Origin: Karstenula rhodostoma CBS 690.94
Lineage: Eukaryota; Ascomycota; Dothideomycetes; Pleosporales; Didymosphaeriaceae
NCBI GenBank assembly: GCA_010093485.1
Contig: MU001506.1
Span: 620,001-684,000 of the forward strand
Length of the DNA: 64,000 nt
Direction of reading: 5' to 3'
Shown here one piece after another: positions 33,825 through 48,956 of this stretch (position 1 is the first letter of the stretch; the number at the start of each line of letters is the position of its first letter). The notes under the pieces are model-generated. The model saw nothing but the letters and a program-made list of their open reading frames with translations, was not told the origin of the DNA and ran no database searches. Both the position numbers and the translations under genes were made by a program.

Positions 33825-35384
33825 ATGGCCAAAAGGAAGAGAGAGATCGCAGACAGGACGAAACCGGTGAAAGCAGTGAAGAGTGGGAAGGAAGCGACCG
33901 CTTCGACCCCGAAGAGCAAAGTACAGATCGAGCCTCCAGCAAGCAGAAGCAAGGAAGCTGCAGTAAACGACAAGGCAGGCGCGAATAGCAAGGCAACAGC
34001 AATCGCACCAGCCAATGCACCAGCAGGGGAAGCAGCCGACATCACCACAGTTCAGATCGTCACCGGCTCATATGAAAGGGTCTTGCATGGCTTCGCCGCA
34101 GCCATCCCCCAGGCCCTGATCACGGGACAAGATGACGGCGCAGAGCAAGACGTCCCAAAAGTCGGATTCTCAGACACCTTCCTCTTCAACGCGCACACAT
34201 CCGCCATCCGCTGTCTAGCACTGACACCTCCCACGGACGAATCTTCCAAAGTGATCCTGGCCACCGGTAGCACCGATGAGCGCATAAACCTGTACACCCT
34301 CTCCACAGCACCTCCTGCGCCCTCGAAATCAAACCCGCAACTACCCACCCTCCATGGCACTTCCATCTCTGAGAATTCCAAGAACAAGGAGCTCGGCGCC
34401 CTGCTGCATCACTCGTCCAGCATCACCGGCCTGTACTTCCCCTCCCGAAGCAAACTCCTGAGTTCCTCCGAGGACAGCACCATCACCATCACCCGGACGC
34501 GCGACTGGGCGCCCCTCTCAACCATCAAAGCGCCCATCCCGAAAGCTCAAGGCCGGCCCTCAGGTGACACGGCGGCGCCGGGAGAAGTCCCCGCCGGCGT
34601 CAACGACTTTGCCGTGCACCCCAGCAACAAGCTGATGGTCAGCGTGGGCAAGGGCGAGAAGTGCATGCGTCTCTGGAACCTGATTACAGGGAACAAAGCC
34701 GGCGTGCTGCAGTTCAGCAGGGAGATCCTGGCGTCGGTGGGCGAGGGCCGGTTTGGCAGCGGAGAGGGCAGGAAGGTGGTGTGGGATGTCGAGGGCGAGG
34801 AGCTCGCTGTCGCGTTCGAGCGCGGCGTCGTCGTCTTCAGCCTCGATATGAAGCCCAAAGCTAAGATCCTGCCTGCGCCGCGCACAAAGATACACCAGAT
34901 GCGGTACCTGCCCTCCGACTCGCACCCGGGCATCCTCCTGGTCTCCACCGAAGACGGCAGGATCATGTTCTACGACACCAACTCCACGAGTGAACCTGCA
35001 GAGAGCGACGACAAGGAAGACGACATTCCCCAGAGCAACCTCGTCGCTGCCATCGGTGGGCCTGCAGCGGGCTTCTCGGGCAGAGTAAAGGACTTCGACC
35101 TCCTCCGCATATCAGACACTTCCTTCCTCATCATCTCCGGAAGCAGCGACGGCACAGTCAGGCTGTGGAGTCTCCGCACAGACGAACTCAAGGCGCCAGC
35201 CTCGTCGGAACAAGGAGCAGGCTTCACTGCCGAGCAGGTCGGACGGTTGATAGGAACGTACACGACGGGCACGCGGATAACGTGCCTGAAATCGTTCATT
35301 ATGACGGGGACGCCGGACGCCGAGGAAGAAGAGGAAGAGATACCTACAGCGGAACACGAGTCGAGCAGCGAAGATAGCGAGTAG
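33825..35384 (+). CDS. mak11: MAK11/PAK1IP1-like WD40 protein, 60S ribosome biogenesis
   Basis: Single exon, 519 aa. A Lys/Ala-rich N-terminal extension (residues 1-70) precedes the family opening QIVTGSYERVLHGFAAAIPQ. WD-type blades follow: FLFNAHTSAIRCLALTPPTD, LLHHSSSITGLYFPSRSKLL, AVHPSNKLMVSVGKGEKCMR followed by LWNLITG, and FLIISGSSDGTVRLWSLRTD. The C terminus is a Glu/Ser-rich acidic tail. Mak11 (yeast) and PAK1IP1 (animals) are nucleolar factors needed for pre-60S assembly and for loading Rlp24-related steps; the pombe relative Skb15 also binds the p21-activated kinase. The order and the TGSYE motif make the assignment strong. Neighbour VID21 diverges from it. Confidence 0.88.
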   Translation: MAKRKREIADRTKPVKAVKSGKEATASTPKSKVQIEPPASRSKEAAVNDKAGANSKATAIAPANAPAGEAADITTVQIVTGSYERVLHGFAAAIPQALITGQDDGAEQDVPKVGFSDTFLFNAHTSAIRCLALTPPTDESSKVILATGSTDERINLYTLSTAPPAPSKSNPQLPTLHGTSISENSKNKELGALLHHSSSITGLYFPSRSKLLSSSEDSTITITRTRDWAPLSTIKAPIPKAQGRPSGDTAAPGEVPAGVNDFAVHPSNKLMVSVGKGEKCMRLWNLITGNKAGVLQFSREILASVGEGRFGSGEGRKVVWDVEGEELAVAFERGVVVFSLDMKPKAKILPAPRTKIHQMRYLPSDSHPGILLVSTEDGRIMFYDTNSTSEPAESDDKEDDIPQSNLVAAIGGPAAGFSGRVKDFDLLRISDTSFLIISGSSDGTVRLWSLRTDELKAPASSEQGAGFTAEQVGRLIGTYTTGTRITCLKSFIMTGTPDAEEEEEEIPTAEHESSSEDSE

Positions 35385-35619
35385 TACTATGCGTAATAAT
35401 ATACCACAAATGCCCCATGCTTCCAACTCTGCAGTATACTTTACATATCAACACCATGCTCAGGCGTGAGCCTTGGCTTTTCTATCATCTACCCCTATGC
35501 ACGAACGCGTCTCATCTACAAGTGACCCAGACCAACTCCTCTCAGACAATAGACAACAAACACCCCATGCTATCGCTCAAAGTACTCTCGACAAAACTAC
35601 ACAACGGACGAGAAAGAGT

Positions 35620-38024
35620 TCAAGGCGCCCTCTCATCGCAGTATCCCGGAGCCTTCGTGTCACCACCATGCACCCAGCTATTGATCGTGAGCGTAGTGGT
35701 GTACACCATGCTAACAAGCCCAACAATGCCAACCAAGACATCGAGCACGCGCGCGGTGGTGGTGCGTGCAACAGCGCGGTAATGAAGCAGAGGCTGTTCG
35801 CCGTGTCAGTGGAATCGCTTAAAATAGCATGGGGGGAAAGCGAGCTTACTGGGTAGATGTAGACCAACGGAATGCAGGCAAAACTTCCCACGAGTGCGAC
35901 AAACTTGTCCAGATCGTTCGCGCCGACCCAAGCGAGGGTTGCGCAAATGCCGACCATAAAGAAGCGGAAGAAGTTCTTCTTCCATTTGACGTATGGGTTG
36001 TATTTACCGGTTCTGTATGGAGTCAGTGGGTGTCGCATGTAGAAGGCATAGCGTGTGTTGACTTACCTGCTGAAGAGCTGCTGGCTTGTGATCTCGATGG
36101 CTGGGTACAGCTGCAAAGGTGTCGAGAGCAGGATAGCAAGAGAGTAGATAAATTGAACGCCATTTACAAACTTGTTGTCTTGCGGCATATTCAAGATGAT
36201 GACGGTCTTCGTCTTTGAGCCGAAAGCCGCATATGAGAGCGCACCCATGCTGATAAAGATCACAGTAATAACAATCATAACCATGCCGAGCACCTTGGGG
36301 AATTTCTTGGGGTTCTTCATGCCGCTCTGCACCGGGATGATGAGCCCAATGCCTTCAAATGTGAAGATAGCAGTCCCGATGAACAACGTCCAATCGTTCT
36401 TGTTGAAGTTGGCGATATCTGAGATTCCACCTTGGTCAACAATGGTGAAAATGTCGAAGTAGTAGAGGTACACAAGTCCGAGCACGATGAAAAGATCCGC
36501 GATAAGGGCAAGCTTCTGGATGTGGTTGATGTTGCGGTACAGCGAGAGTGGCAGGAAGATGACCATCTGTATGAGTATCATGAGTCCGATGCTGATATGC
36601 GTTTTGCAGTCTGATACAGCAAGTACAAAAGCTTGCATGTTCTCCGCCACGAAAACGGTGTAGGCGGATGAGAATCCGAGCTGGGAGATAACGAGTGAGA
36701 AGTTGATCAGGTTGCGCATCCATTTCCCGTAGAGGTGCAGACCCATGTCACCGAAGGAGTGCTCCACGGCAAGGCGGGTGTTGACCAAGAGGACGAAGCA
36801 GAAGTAGGAAAGGGCGGCAACGCTGAAGAGCACCACATTGGAAAAGAGCATACCTCCGTTCAGGAAGGCTCGCGGCAGGAAGAGTACTCCAGTACCGACG
36901 AAACTCTTGAGTAACAGCATAGCGGCGCCCGTGGGGCTTCCCTTGGCTGCCACCTTGGTCTTGCGTCTCCGCCTCTTGCCCGGTGTGAGTAGAGCACTGT
37001 TCTCTCCATATTCTCGTTCGTCCTCAGTGTGCTCGCCAGACGTCAGAGTATCGGAAGAAAAATACTCATCCGGACCCAGAACCTCATCATCTTCTTCTAG
37101 CGATTCACCCGCAAAGTGTCCGTAGAGTGTCAGGAACTCGAGGAAGTTGTTCGTGAAGACAACAGGCTGCGGTTTCTGGGCGACGGTACCGTAGCCCGAG
37201 GGGCCGGGTGCTGGTGACTGGTCGGCAGCTCTACGAATGAAGTTGCGTCGGAATCCGCCAGGCTGATGGATCGAGTTGATGTCCAACAGAGGCTCGTGGG
37301 CTCGAGCGCGATCGGCCGAGAAGCTCTGGCTACGCTTCATCTTTTGCCGTTGCTCCTCTTCCTGCTGTGCCGACCACCTGTATATCTGCCTCGTGATATC
37401 ACCGCCCTGCAGCTGCAGACTATCGAATTCCTCTCCATCATCGGACGAGCCTCGTCTCCCCCTGCTGACGTCGTCCGCGTCTGGCCCAAATCCAGCATGC
37501 GATCTGCTAGGAGAGCCGTATCTGGCCGACAGGTTCGAGATGGAGGGTTTCTGAGGGCCGGCCAAGTGACGGCGAATGATCTCGGGGTCTTCGTAGGGAA
37601 CGCCGGGCGACCGACTCCGTGCATCGTAGGAGCCATATTGGCTGAGCGTATCGCGTGGAGCAGTCTCGGCTGCGGGCGATAGCGGTCGTATCGGCGGTGT
37701 GCCAAAGCGCGGCGGGCTTCGTCCAAACGATTCCTTCAGCGCTGAGGACAGAGCTGACTCGCCGGGGCCCGAGAGCGATGACTGGGCACCTTCCCGCCCA
37801 GGCAGCGGCGTCTGGTTGTGTGAAGGCTCTTCGGATGCGAGTTGAGCTGGCGTAGGGATCTGCTGCACTGGCACAGAGCCGACAGGGACCGAAGGCACGG
37901 GCGATCCGAGGCGGGCTATTGACTGTCCGCGAGAAATGGACGCGGAAGGCGAGCTGTGTTCAGAGGCGCGCGATGAGGAAGGAACAGCCTGCGGCTCCGT
38001 CGGTTTGGGGCCATCGTTCGCCAT
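35620..38024 (-). CDS. Vacuolar amino-acid transporter, AVT3/AVT4 type
   Basis: Exons (minus) 38024-36067, 36012-35850 and 35793-35620, with introns of 54 and 56 nt; 764 aa. The first ~350 residues are hydrophilic and Ser/Pro-rich, with an acidic cluster before the membrane part. This long N terminus is typical of Avt3/Avt4. The transporter core starts at GSPTGAAMLLLKSFVGTGVL and has about eleven helices, including FEGIGLIIPVQSGMKNPKKF and, after splicing, GKYNPYVKWKKNFFRF and FVALVGSFACIPLVYIYPP. Yeast Avt3 and Avt4 export neutral and basic amino acids from the vacuole. Distinguishing AVT3 from AVT4 is not possible from sequence alone. It diverges from the cation-chloride cotransporter gene. 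Confidence 0.9.
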
Positions 38025-38620
38025 GCTTGACACGGAGGAGCGTTTGCTGGTCGCGTTTATGAACCTTCTCTATCGCGTCGTGGAAGCTATGGATATCTTC
38101 GTGTAACAAGCGGATTGGCTCAAATTCAAGCGAGCTGCCGGGATCAAAGGGGTGACGCTGCTCAAGTACGGTATGCGTTATTGGGAGTATTTCGCCATGA
38201 AGAGACGGTGTGGAGGAAGAGAACAAGGGGGCTCGGTGCCAGCTGCAGTTGACTATCGGCGTGCTGGTGTGCCGCGGCTGACCTCATTCGTTGCACGAGT
38301 CGCGATGGAACCTTGCGCGTGGGGCTTGCGTGGGGTGGTGGTCACATGCCGTGCCCTGCAGACCTCAAACCTCACCGAGCCGCGCTAACCTGGCAGCAAT
38401 CGCATCGAACTTCACTGACGTCTCTGCTAACCCCCACAGTTCTGTCGCCTCAATTCTGTTGTCCGCGCTGCGTCAAATGCCTCACCAGCGAGTCGAGCTG
38501 CCCAAATTCCCTGAGGACACCGAGCCGTGAAGGGACTATTACTTCCCGGCCAAGAACCTTGTCGAGACGCTTGGACCCGCACCACAGCCCGTGACCTGGA
38601 CATGGCACAAGGTGTGCAAG
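38025..38620. promoter_or_regulatory. Divergent promoter of two vacuolar-type transporters, with overlapping uORF
   Basis: About 0.6 kb between the start codons of the AVT-type and VHC1-type genes. On the plus strand an ATG at 38602 opens a 14-codon ORF that ends at 38646 and so overlaps the cotransporter ATG at 38621 in another frame. It would be expected to reduce initiation at 38621 if it lies on the mRNA. Confidence 0.5.
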
Positions 38621-41600
38621 ATGACCGAAGATGCACGCACCCGTAGGCGGATGCCGCTGAGATCTCACTCGAGTTTTGCAGCTCGTACAGCCACTGACGA
38701 TGCGGAGCGACTCAACAGACGGGGCTCGATCTTACCGACACCGACACCGTCACCTGGGGAAGAGACACCCCTGCTGGCAAGAGACGCTGGTACCTCGACT
38801 GTACCTGCCTACGATGGACCAACCGAAACTCCCCAAGAGAGGGATCATGCACTCGAGTCTATGCGTGACTGGTTCTCTCCCCCATTGCGCCTGTTACGCT
38901 CAAAACCTCCCAAGGGCGGTTCGAAGGTACCTAAAGGCAAACAGCACGCAGGGAACGATGCCGTGAAGCCTAGGCCTGGTGCCTTCCCAAGGCCCGTCGG
39001 CGGTACTAGCAAGCTTGGAACATTTGCTGGTGTATTTGTTCCCACGACGCTCAATGTACTCTCCATTCTGATGTTCCTGCGTTTTGGTTTTATTCTAGGA
39101 CAAGCTGGTGTAGTGGGCATGCTAGGTCAGTACTGTACGAAGACAAAAGTCTGGGTACAAGCGGCCTATGTACTGTCTACCCTGGATTAACACCGTGTAC
39201 TCAACTTGGTTCAACTGGCCTGTGTATTAGCCACCCTAGGGTAACATGCTGTACTCGGACTTTTGACTAACACTCTACGTTTGATCCACCACTGACCCAA
39301 AAGTAGGCATGCTCGTCGCTTGTTATGCAATCAATCTCTTAACGACAATGTCAATTAGCGCGATTGCCACGAATGGTACCGTCCGTGGCGGAGGTGCCTA
39401 TTACCTCATATCTCGATCTTTGGGGCCTGAGTTCGGTGGCTCGATAGGTATCGTATTCTACCTAGGCCTCGTTTTCAACACGAGTATGAACGCCGTTGGT
39501 CTCATAGACTGCTTCATAGAAAACTTCGGTGTCGAATCTGGCAGCTGGTCCCCGATCCTGTTGGAAGGCTTCAAGTGGCAGTTTCTGTGGGCGACCATAG
39601 TTTTGCTGATTTGCACTTTGGTTTGCCTCGCTGGTAGTGTAAGCACCCACCGAATACATATTGGCTTTGCCTCTCTTGCAGAACAAGGACTTTTTCCTGG
39701 CTTGGCTAGGAGATACATAGGTATTAGCCCATCCTGACATAGCTCACACTGACTTTGTACCCGCACCTAGGGTCTCTTTGCTAGATGTAGCAACGGCTTG
39801 TTGTTCCTTTTGATCGCCAGCATCATCAGCATCCCGCTTTCTGCGCTGATTCTTGATCCTTTCTCTGATGCCAGAGAGGGAGTTGAGTTCACGGGGCTCA
39901 GCTTGCAAACTCTCCGGGGAAATCTTTTGCCACACTTCACAAAAGGTGCTTCTGGGAGCCAGGACAAGCGCCATCATGAAAACTGGAGCAATCTTTTCGG
40001 GATTTTGTTTCCCGCGTGTAGCGGAATCTTTGCGTGAGTAGTTTTAATCTGATGATCAGTGCCATTCACTAACGTCTGAAAGGGGGGCAAGCATGTCTGG
40101 GTACGTTGGTGTGACTGTTAGTGTTGTTGCTCCGTCATTAATCTTCCTAGGGACTTGGAGAGGCCATCAACAGCCATACCAAAAGGGACTCTTTACGGTC
40201 TCGGTTTAACGTTTGTATCCTACACGGTGGTGATCTTAGCCATGGCTGCGAGCATCACGCGTGAATCATTCATCAACAACACAAATGTTATACAGCTGAC
40301 CAACATATCCGGGGCCGTTATTCTTCTCGGGGAGTTCGCAACGTCTTCGTTTTCCGTTCTCATGGGTGTCATTGGCTCAGCGAAGTTGCTACAAGCACTT
40401 GCTCGAGATCACCTACTGCCTGGCCTTTCAGTCTTCGGGCAGGGCACAGCAAATTCCGACGACCCGACCTACGCTATTATGATCACGTACCTGTTGGCTC
40501 AGCTCACAATGCTGTCAGATATTAACCAGATAGCCTCCTTCGTAACCATGACTGTACGCTGCTTCCACAACGACTGTTAAACACGGGGCTGACTTGACTC
40601 GAACGCAGTACCTAATGACATTTCTGGTCACGAATCTAGCGACATTCGCTTTGAAAATTGGAAGCGCGCCAAACTTTCGCCCATCCTTCCACTTCTTCAA
40701 TTGGCAAACAGCAGCGATCGGCGCGATCGTCTCAGGCGCCACCATGTTCTTTGTGGACGGCGTGTATGCTTCGGGTTGTGTTGCTTTGTTGATAGTCGTC
40801 TTCCTACTCATTCACTACACCACCCCGCCGAAACCCTGGGGCGATGTCAGTCAAAGCCTGATCTACCACCAGGTGCGCAAATATCTGCTCCGACTGCGCC
40901 AGGAACATGTCAAGTTCTGGAGGCCTCAGATCTTGTTACTGGTCAATGATCCAAGACGACAGTACAAGCTCATCCAATTTTGCAACTCTTTGAAGAAAGG
41001 AGGACTCTTTGTACTTGGCCATGTCATTATTTCAACAGACTTTGGTGTCGCCGTCCCTGAAGCGCGTCGACAACAGCAGTCGTGGACCAAATATATCGAC
41101 TTCTCAAAGATCAAAGCGTTCGTCAATATTACCATTTCACCTATGGTTGAGTGGGGAGCAAGAAATCTAGTGTTGAGTGCTGGTCTTGGGGGTATGAGAC
41201 CTAATGTCGTTGTGATGGGATTCTACAACCTGAGCGAACTCCGTCAGTACGTAACAACTGGTGCTTTTCGAAGTCCACTGCTGGGGTACCCTTCTTCGGG
41301 TAACACAGGGGTGAGACTTCGCGCATCATGCTCGTACTCGTTGACCGTTACTGACTTTGTAGATCTAAACCGCTTATCGATATACCCTCACCACAGCCAT
41401 CTAGGCCTGTCATTAAGGCTACGAGTCATCCACTGTCTCGTCAAGCTATCCAAGCTTTTGCCAGGCGGAAACAACCCCCGGACAAACTGTCGGGCATACT
41501 TCCAACGGACGAGATGAAACCTGAGAATGCTATCGGAATCCAAAGCTATGTTACAGTTGTGGAAGATCTTGTACTGCGTCTCCAAATCAACGTGGCCCTT

Positions 41601-43325
41601 GCAAAAGGCTTCCACGAGTTGGAGGTGCCAATTCCCAAGCCTATGAAGGGACAACAGCTGCTGAGTAGACTCAGACTGGCCGATCCCGAAGAAAATGAAC
41701 CGACCAAGAAGTATATCGATCTATGGCCCATCCAGATGTCAGCAGAAATCGCTACTGCAGGCGAAGACCCATCTAGGAAGAATGTTCTCACGACCAACTT
41801 CGACACCTATACCCTCATACTTCAACTCGGGTGTATATTACACACGGTGCCGTCATGGAAGCGGACATACAAGCTCCGCGTTGCTGTGTTTGTTGAGTAC
41901 GAAACCGACGTTGAGGAGGAGCGTGGGCGGGTCATTACTCTCCTAAGAAACCTGAGGATCGAGGCCGAAGTGCTCGTGTTTTGGTTAGCAAGTGGCAGTC
42001 TCAAGATGTACGAGATCATCGTAAATGGAAAGAACAACAGCAAATTCAGTGAAGCCGCACAAGATGTCAATGGCACCTTGGAGGATGAAGATTGGTGGGC
42101 AGATGTCCAGAGACTCCGAAACCCACACGATATCACCGCCAGCCAAGAATTAGTTCAGGCAAGCAATCTCCTAGAGGCAGTCGTGAATTGGCCGACTTCA
42201 TCTTTCCAACACGGGAGGAGAGGATCGAAACCGAAGCGATTTGCAGAGCTAAAAAGGTTGCTACGTCGTACAAAGCGCAAGACCTCTGCAAGCGATCTCG
42301 GTATAACCGGTGCAACAATCGGCATGCGTGCGCAGCGGTTACCCGCGGAGCTACCTCCGGACAGCGATAGTGAGGGATCGAGCTCGTCCGACGGGGAATT
42401 CGACGAGTATCACGAAGAAGCTGTTGATACCGGGAGTTCTGTCGGGATGGACAAGGGTTTTGACGAATACGACTTGGATGCTTCTGACAGTGACGACGAG
42501 GCTCGGCCCTCAGGTTTGTTGCAACGGGCACGGACCACAACTGCTGCCAGAGGCCTTCCGTTCATCACCACCAAGTTTGGTATACGGTGAGTTGCTCAAT
42601 CCATCCTAGGTGCAATCGACTGATGGTTCTCTAGGAAAAATCTCTGGAAAGCATCATCCCAAGAGGAACGACCCACGGCGGACTCAGTGACGCCGCTAAA
42701 GCCGCATCCCGAAGCCACAACCTCGGACACCGCGCTCCTCACCACCGGCAAAGCCGGAGAAAGCTCATCTAGTACGCAAGCAGCTTCTCAGGAGACCCAG
42801 TCAGCGCCTGTGCGGCCCCCACCCATCCGCCACCAGTCTCTGCCAAAGTTTACCTCCAACCCAACCCCCCGCACCGCAGTCGCATCCGAAGAAACCGCCG
42901 GTCCCTCCATCATGTTCGTCGACACGCCCTCGTCCTCGCCCTCGACCACCCGAAAAAAAGACCCCATCGCCTCCGCCGTAGCCTCCTCGCACCTCCCCTC
43001 CCCTTCATCGCCAACCGCACCACTGCCAAGTACAGCCCCAGCCCCAGCCCCCCAAGCTTCAGGCTACCCGCTGCACCAGTCGATCCCCCTCTCCTTCAAC
43101 GACCTCCCCTGCCGCGCACAGCACCTGGTCCTCAACGAGCTCATCCGGCAGCACTCGGACGACACGGCCGTGGTGTTCACGACGCTGCCGAGTCCCGTCG
43201 AGGGCACGAGCGAGAGCGAGGCGGAGAGCGTAAAGTATATCAGCGATTTGGAGGTCTTGTGTCAGGGGTTGCCGCCGTGTTTGCTGGTGCATAGTAATAG
43301 TATGACTGTGACGATGAATTTGTAG
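38621..43325 (+). CDS. vhc1: Cation-chloride cotransporter, VHC1 type (SLC12)
   Basis: Eight exons: 38621-39125, 39307-39638, 39771-40033, 40083-40100, 40151-40553, 40609-41246, 41363-42586 and 42635-43325; 1357 aa. All phases close. Exon 4 is only 18 nt. The protein has a polar N terminus (RRGSILPTPTPSPGEETPLL), a twelve-helix amino-acid-permease core (LGTFAGVFVPTTLNVLSILM, GTVRGGGAYYLISRSLGPEF, FGILFPACSGIFAGASMSGD) and a long cytosolic C-terminal SLC12 domain (SLIYHQVRKYLLRLRQEHVK, FWRPQILLLVNDPRRQYKLI, GLGGMRPNVVVMGFYNLSEL, LDSD-rich acidic tail). Yeast Vhc1 moves K+ and Cl- at the vacuolar membrane. The intron between exons 2 and 3 (132 nt) could hide nothing coding that I recognise. Start at 38621 is the first ATG in frame. 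Confidence 0.88.
40083..40100 (+). other. 18-nt micro-exon of the cotransporter gene
   Basis: Flanked by AG at 40081-40082 and GT at 40101-40102, in phase 2. Joined to its neighbours it encodes the central residues of GIFAGASMSGDLERP, a conserved SLC12 segment. Skipping it deletes six residues without a frameshift. Confidence 0.8.
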
Positions 43326-45229
43326 GAGGGGGGTAGGTGCGTGTGGATGGTGGGTTTGTTTAGCGGTATTAGATTGAGAAGCGTATGCATATGGAATTCT
43401 TTTGGAGTTGCACTTGGAGAGCACATGTAATTGATTACTTACTCGCATGAGCTAGGTATAGTGTCCGAGTTTTCGTCTTGTGTTGAGGCTGCGCAGGACG
43501 CGCTCCGTGTTTGCAGTATCAAACCTCGACTCTAAATTCTTCCGAGTGACACTTCGCGGCAAAGACAGGTCGCTGCTACCATCGATCGCGCGTGGACTCG
43601 GTAAAGTACTTGTATTGCAACCGTCTATCTACTACATTCAAATGCATTGTCAGGGCGACGATTAAAAAAAATAAAAATAAATCCCTGGCGTATGTAGGAG
43701 ATATATGTATAACCCAGAATAGTCACATGACGAGACGTGCATGTGATCAAAGTCCAGCCGAACGCAGATGTCTCCAACCAACAACCGCCCGCGCACCGCC
43801 GCATCCCCAATCCCGCGTCAGCAATACCATAAGCACCAACATGCACGAGAATCGCCACAGTGAGATGGGACGCCGCGGGGCGAGGATAGGGCGGCAGGAA
43901 AGGAATTTTAGGAACGGCGAGCGAGGCGGGGGTTGAAAGGCAGTCAGCTCACGGGGGAACGCCCGAAGCGCAAGGCCAGAAGGGCAATACACAAATACCA
44001 CCGAAGGTTAATTGAAGCGCGGCAGACTACAGAAATTTCGAGCTGTCAAACCGAAAAAAGGGTTGGGCCGTCTATTGGATGGTGCGAAGAACCGGCTTGG
44101 GGCATGGGGTGAGTAGCTCCTGGAGGTGCCGGCGCCCGGCGCCATCTAGCGGCATGTTTGGAGACGTTTGGTGGATTTTCTGGCAGCGAGGCTGAGAGGC
44201 GGCGGAGAGGATTCAGGTTGCGCGGCTGCATGGCGCGATAGGCTCGCTGTGCTGGAGAGATGTCCAGCACGGCTGCCCTCAGAGGCGTGATCTGGCCTGC
44301 GTGCACACGCGCGAGTCGTTGCTCACCGTCTGATAGCATCGATTCTACCATTGTGGTGGGTGGAGTCGGCGGGCCCCAAGGCGTCTGAGTGGAGAGCACC
44401 GCGGTGGGTGCCACGACACGTCTGCCGGAGCCAGCGCCAGTGTGAGCGGATGAAGCTAAGGAGCAGAAGGTACAGTCCAGTACAGTACATGCGCGCCCTG
44501 TGTCGAAAAGAGCACGACGGCCGGGTGCACAGTATTGATTGGCGGTGGGGATGCTGACGCTGTTCCCAGGTTGCGTGGTGGTGCGGCGTGGCGGCTTGCC
44601 CAGAAGCAGGAGGAACAGACAAGGCCAGGGCAGATGCTGGATATCGAACTCGGGAGAGGCAGCCTTTTGCAGCATCGTCGACGAGAAAACCAATATACTG
44701 AGGCACCGAGGCACTGAGGCCGGTGGGTAGCGTTGCTATTCTTGCATTCTTGCAGCGCTGCCCTGGACAAAGCGATAGCGGCGATCAGGCACGTCCCCAT
44801 GGCTGAGGCGCAGGCCATTGGCTTCGTAAAACTTGGGGCTCCGATCGACCAGCATGCTCCCGCGATATGACGAAACGGGGAATAGGGGACGCTTGACGGC
44901 ACCGCCGGACGGCCGACGGGAACTGGAAGCATGGAACCTCCAGTGTCGCATGGTCGCAGCGTCGGCCAGCTTGAGGCGACGCCACCGTGCAGGGCCGAGT
45001 CGTGACTAGCAGCTGCAGCTGAAAAGCGAAAAGCGTTTGTGTGGAGAGGGCGCGCGCTGCTTGGCTGTCCACTATAAAGAGAAACAATCAACACCGCTCT
45101 TTCGCTCCTCTCCCCTCTCCATTGCACCTTTGCGCACCCTACCTGCTCAGTGCACCCAATTGCTGCCAACTGCCCACCCTCACCTTCGTTCCCGCTTGAT
45201 ACCCTCCACAATCGTTTCCCAGCAGCACC
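43326..45229. other. Intergenic region and GFA1 promoter
   Basis: About 1.9 kb. TATAAAG at 45073-45079 and a C/T-rich leader (45090-45229) before the GFA1 ATG suggest the core promoter. The remaining 1.7 kb has open frames on the minus strand, but none resembles a protein family and their composition follows local GC skew. Nothing else recognised. Confidence 0.5.
45073..45079 (+). promoter_or_regulatory. TATA-like element of GFA1
   Basis: TATAAAG about 150 bp upstream of the GFA1 start codon, followed by a pyrimidine-rich leader. The spacing suits a fungal core promoter. Confidence 0.4.
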
Positions 45230-47579
<2,350 letters not shown>

Positions 47580-48201
47580 TGGACGATTGTTAATGAACAC
47601 ATTGGTATTGGCGTAATTAGAGGCTGCACCCCGGGCTGGTTGGTCCGGGAATGGAATGATCTGTCTGGTTTGAATGCACGATTATATGGGTCAAAAGCTG
47701 TCTGGCTTGGATGAAGGAAGGATTTGCGATATGATGCACGAGCTCTATGTTGCTGGCTTATTATTGGGCGATAGAGCAGATTGGAATATGAACCATACAA
47801 CACAGCTTGACCCTAGCTATCTGCAGTATGTGACCTGTTCAACTAGGGGTTGCCTTGCATTGTAAGATGCAGAGGTCAGATTACGTTGCGGTTGTCTTAC
47901 ATGTGACAGTCGTTTGTTTCAAACACCATCTAACTCGTTTAGTTGGTCACACCCTGTGCCGCGTAGAGTAAGATGAAGGGAAACGTTGGCTGCTCGCTTG
48001 GCTTGGCTTGGCTGATGTCGCAATGCAGGCGATCCCTGTCGGTTGCGCGGGGGCGACGCTGGCTGTTGACTGGGCCCGTGGTGGGGTTGTTCCTGTGTTC
48101 CTGCATTCTTCCCGCGACACCCACCCACCACCCTTGACAACCGTCCTTTCCTACACCATCCCTAACCTTGTAAACTCTCGGAGTACATCCATCACATCAC
48201 G
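47580..48201. other. Intergenic region, nothing recognised
   Basis: Contains the GFA1 3' UTR and the promoter of RIB4. The last 80 bases before 48202 are C/T-rich. No other feature seen. Confidence 0.5.
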
Positions 48202-48956
<755 letters not shown>

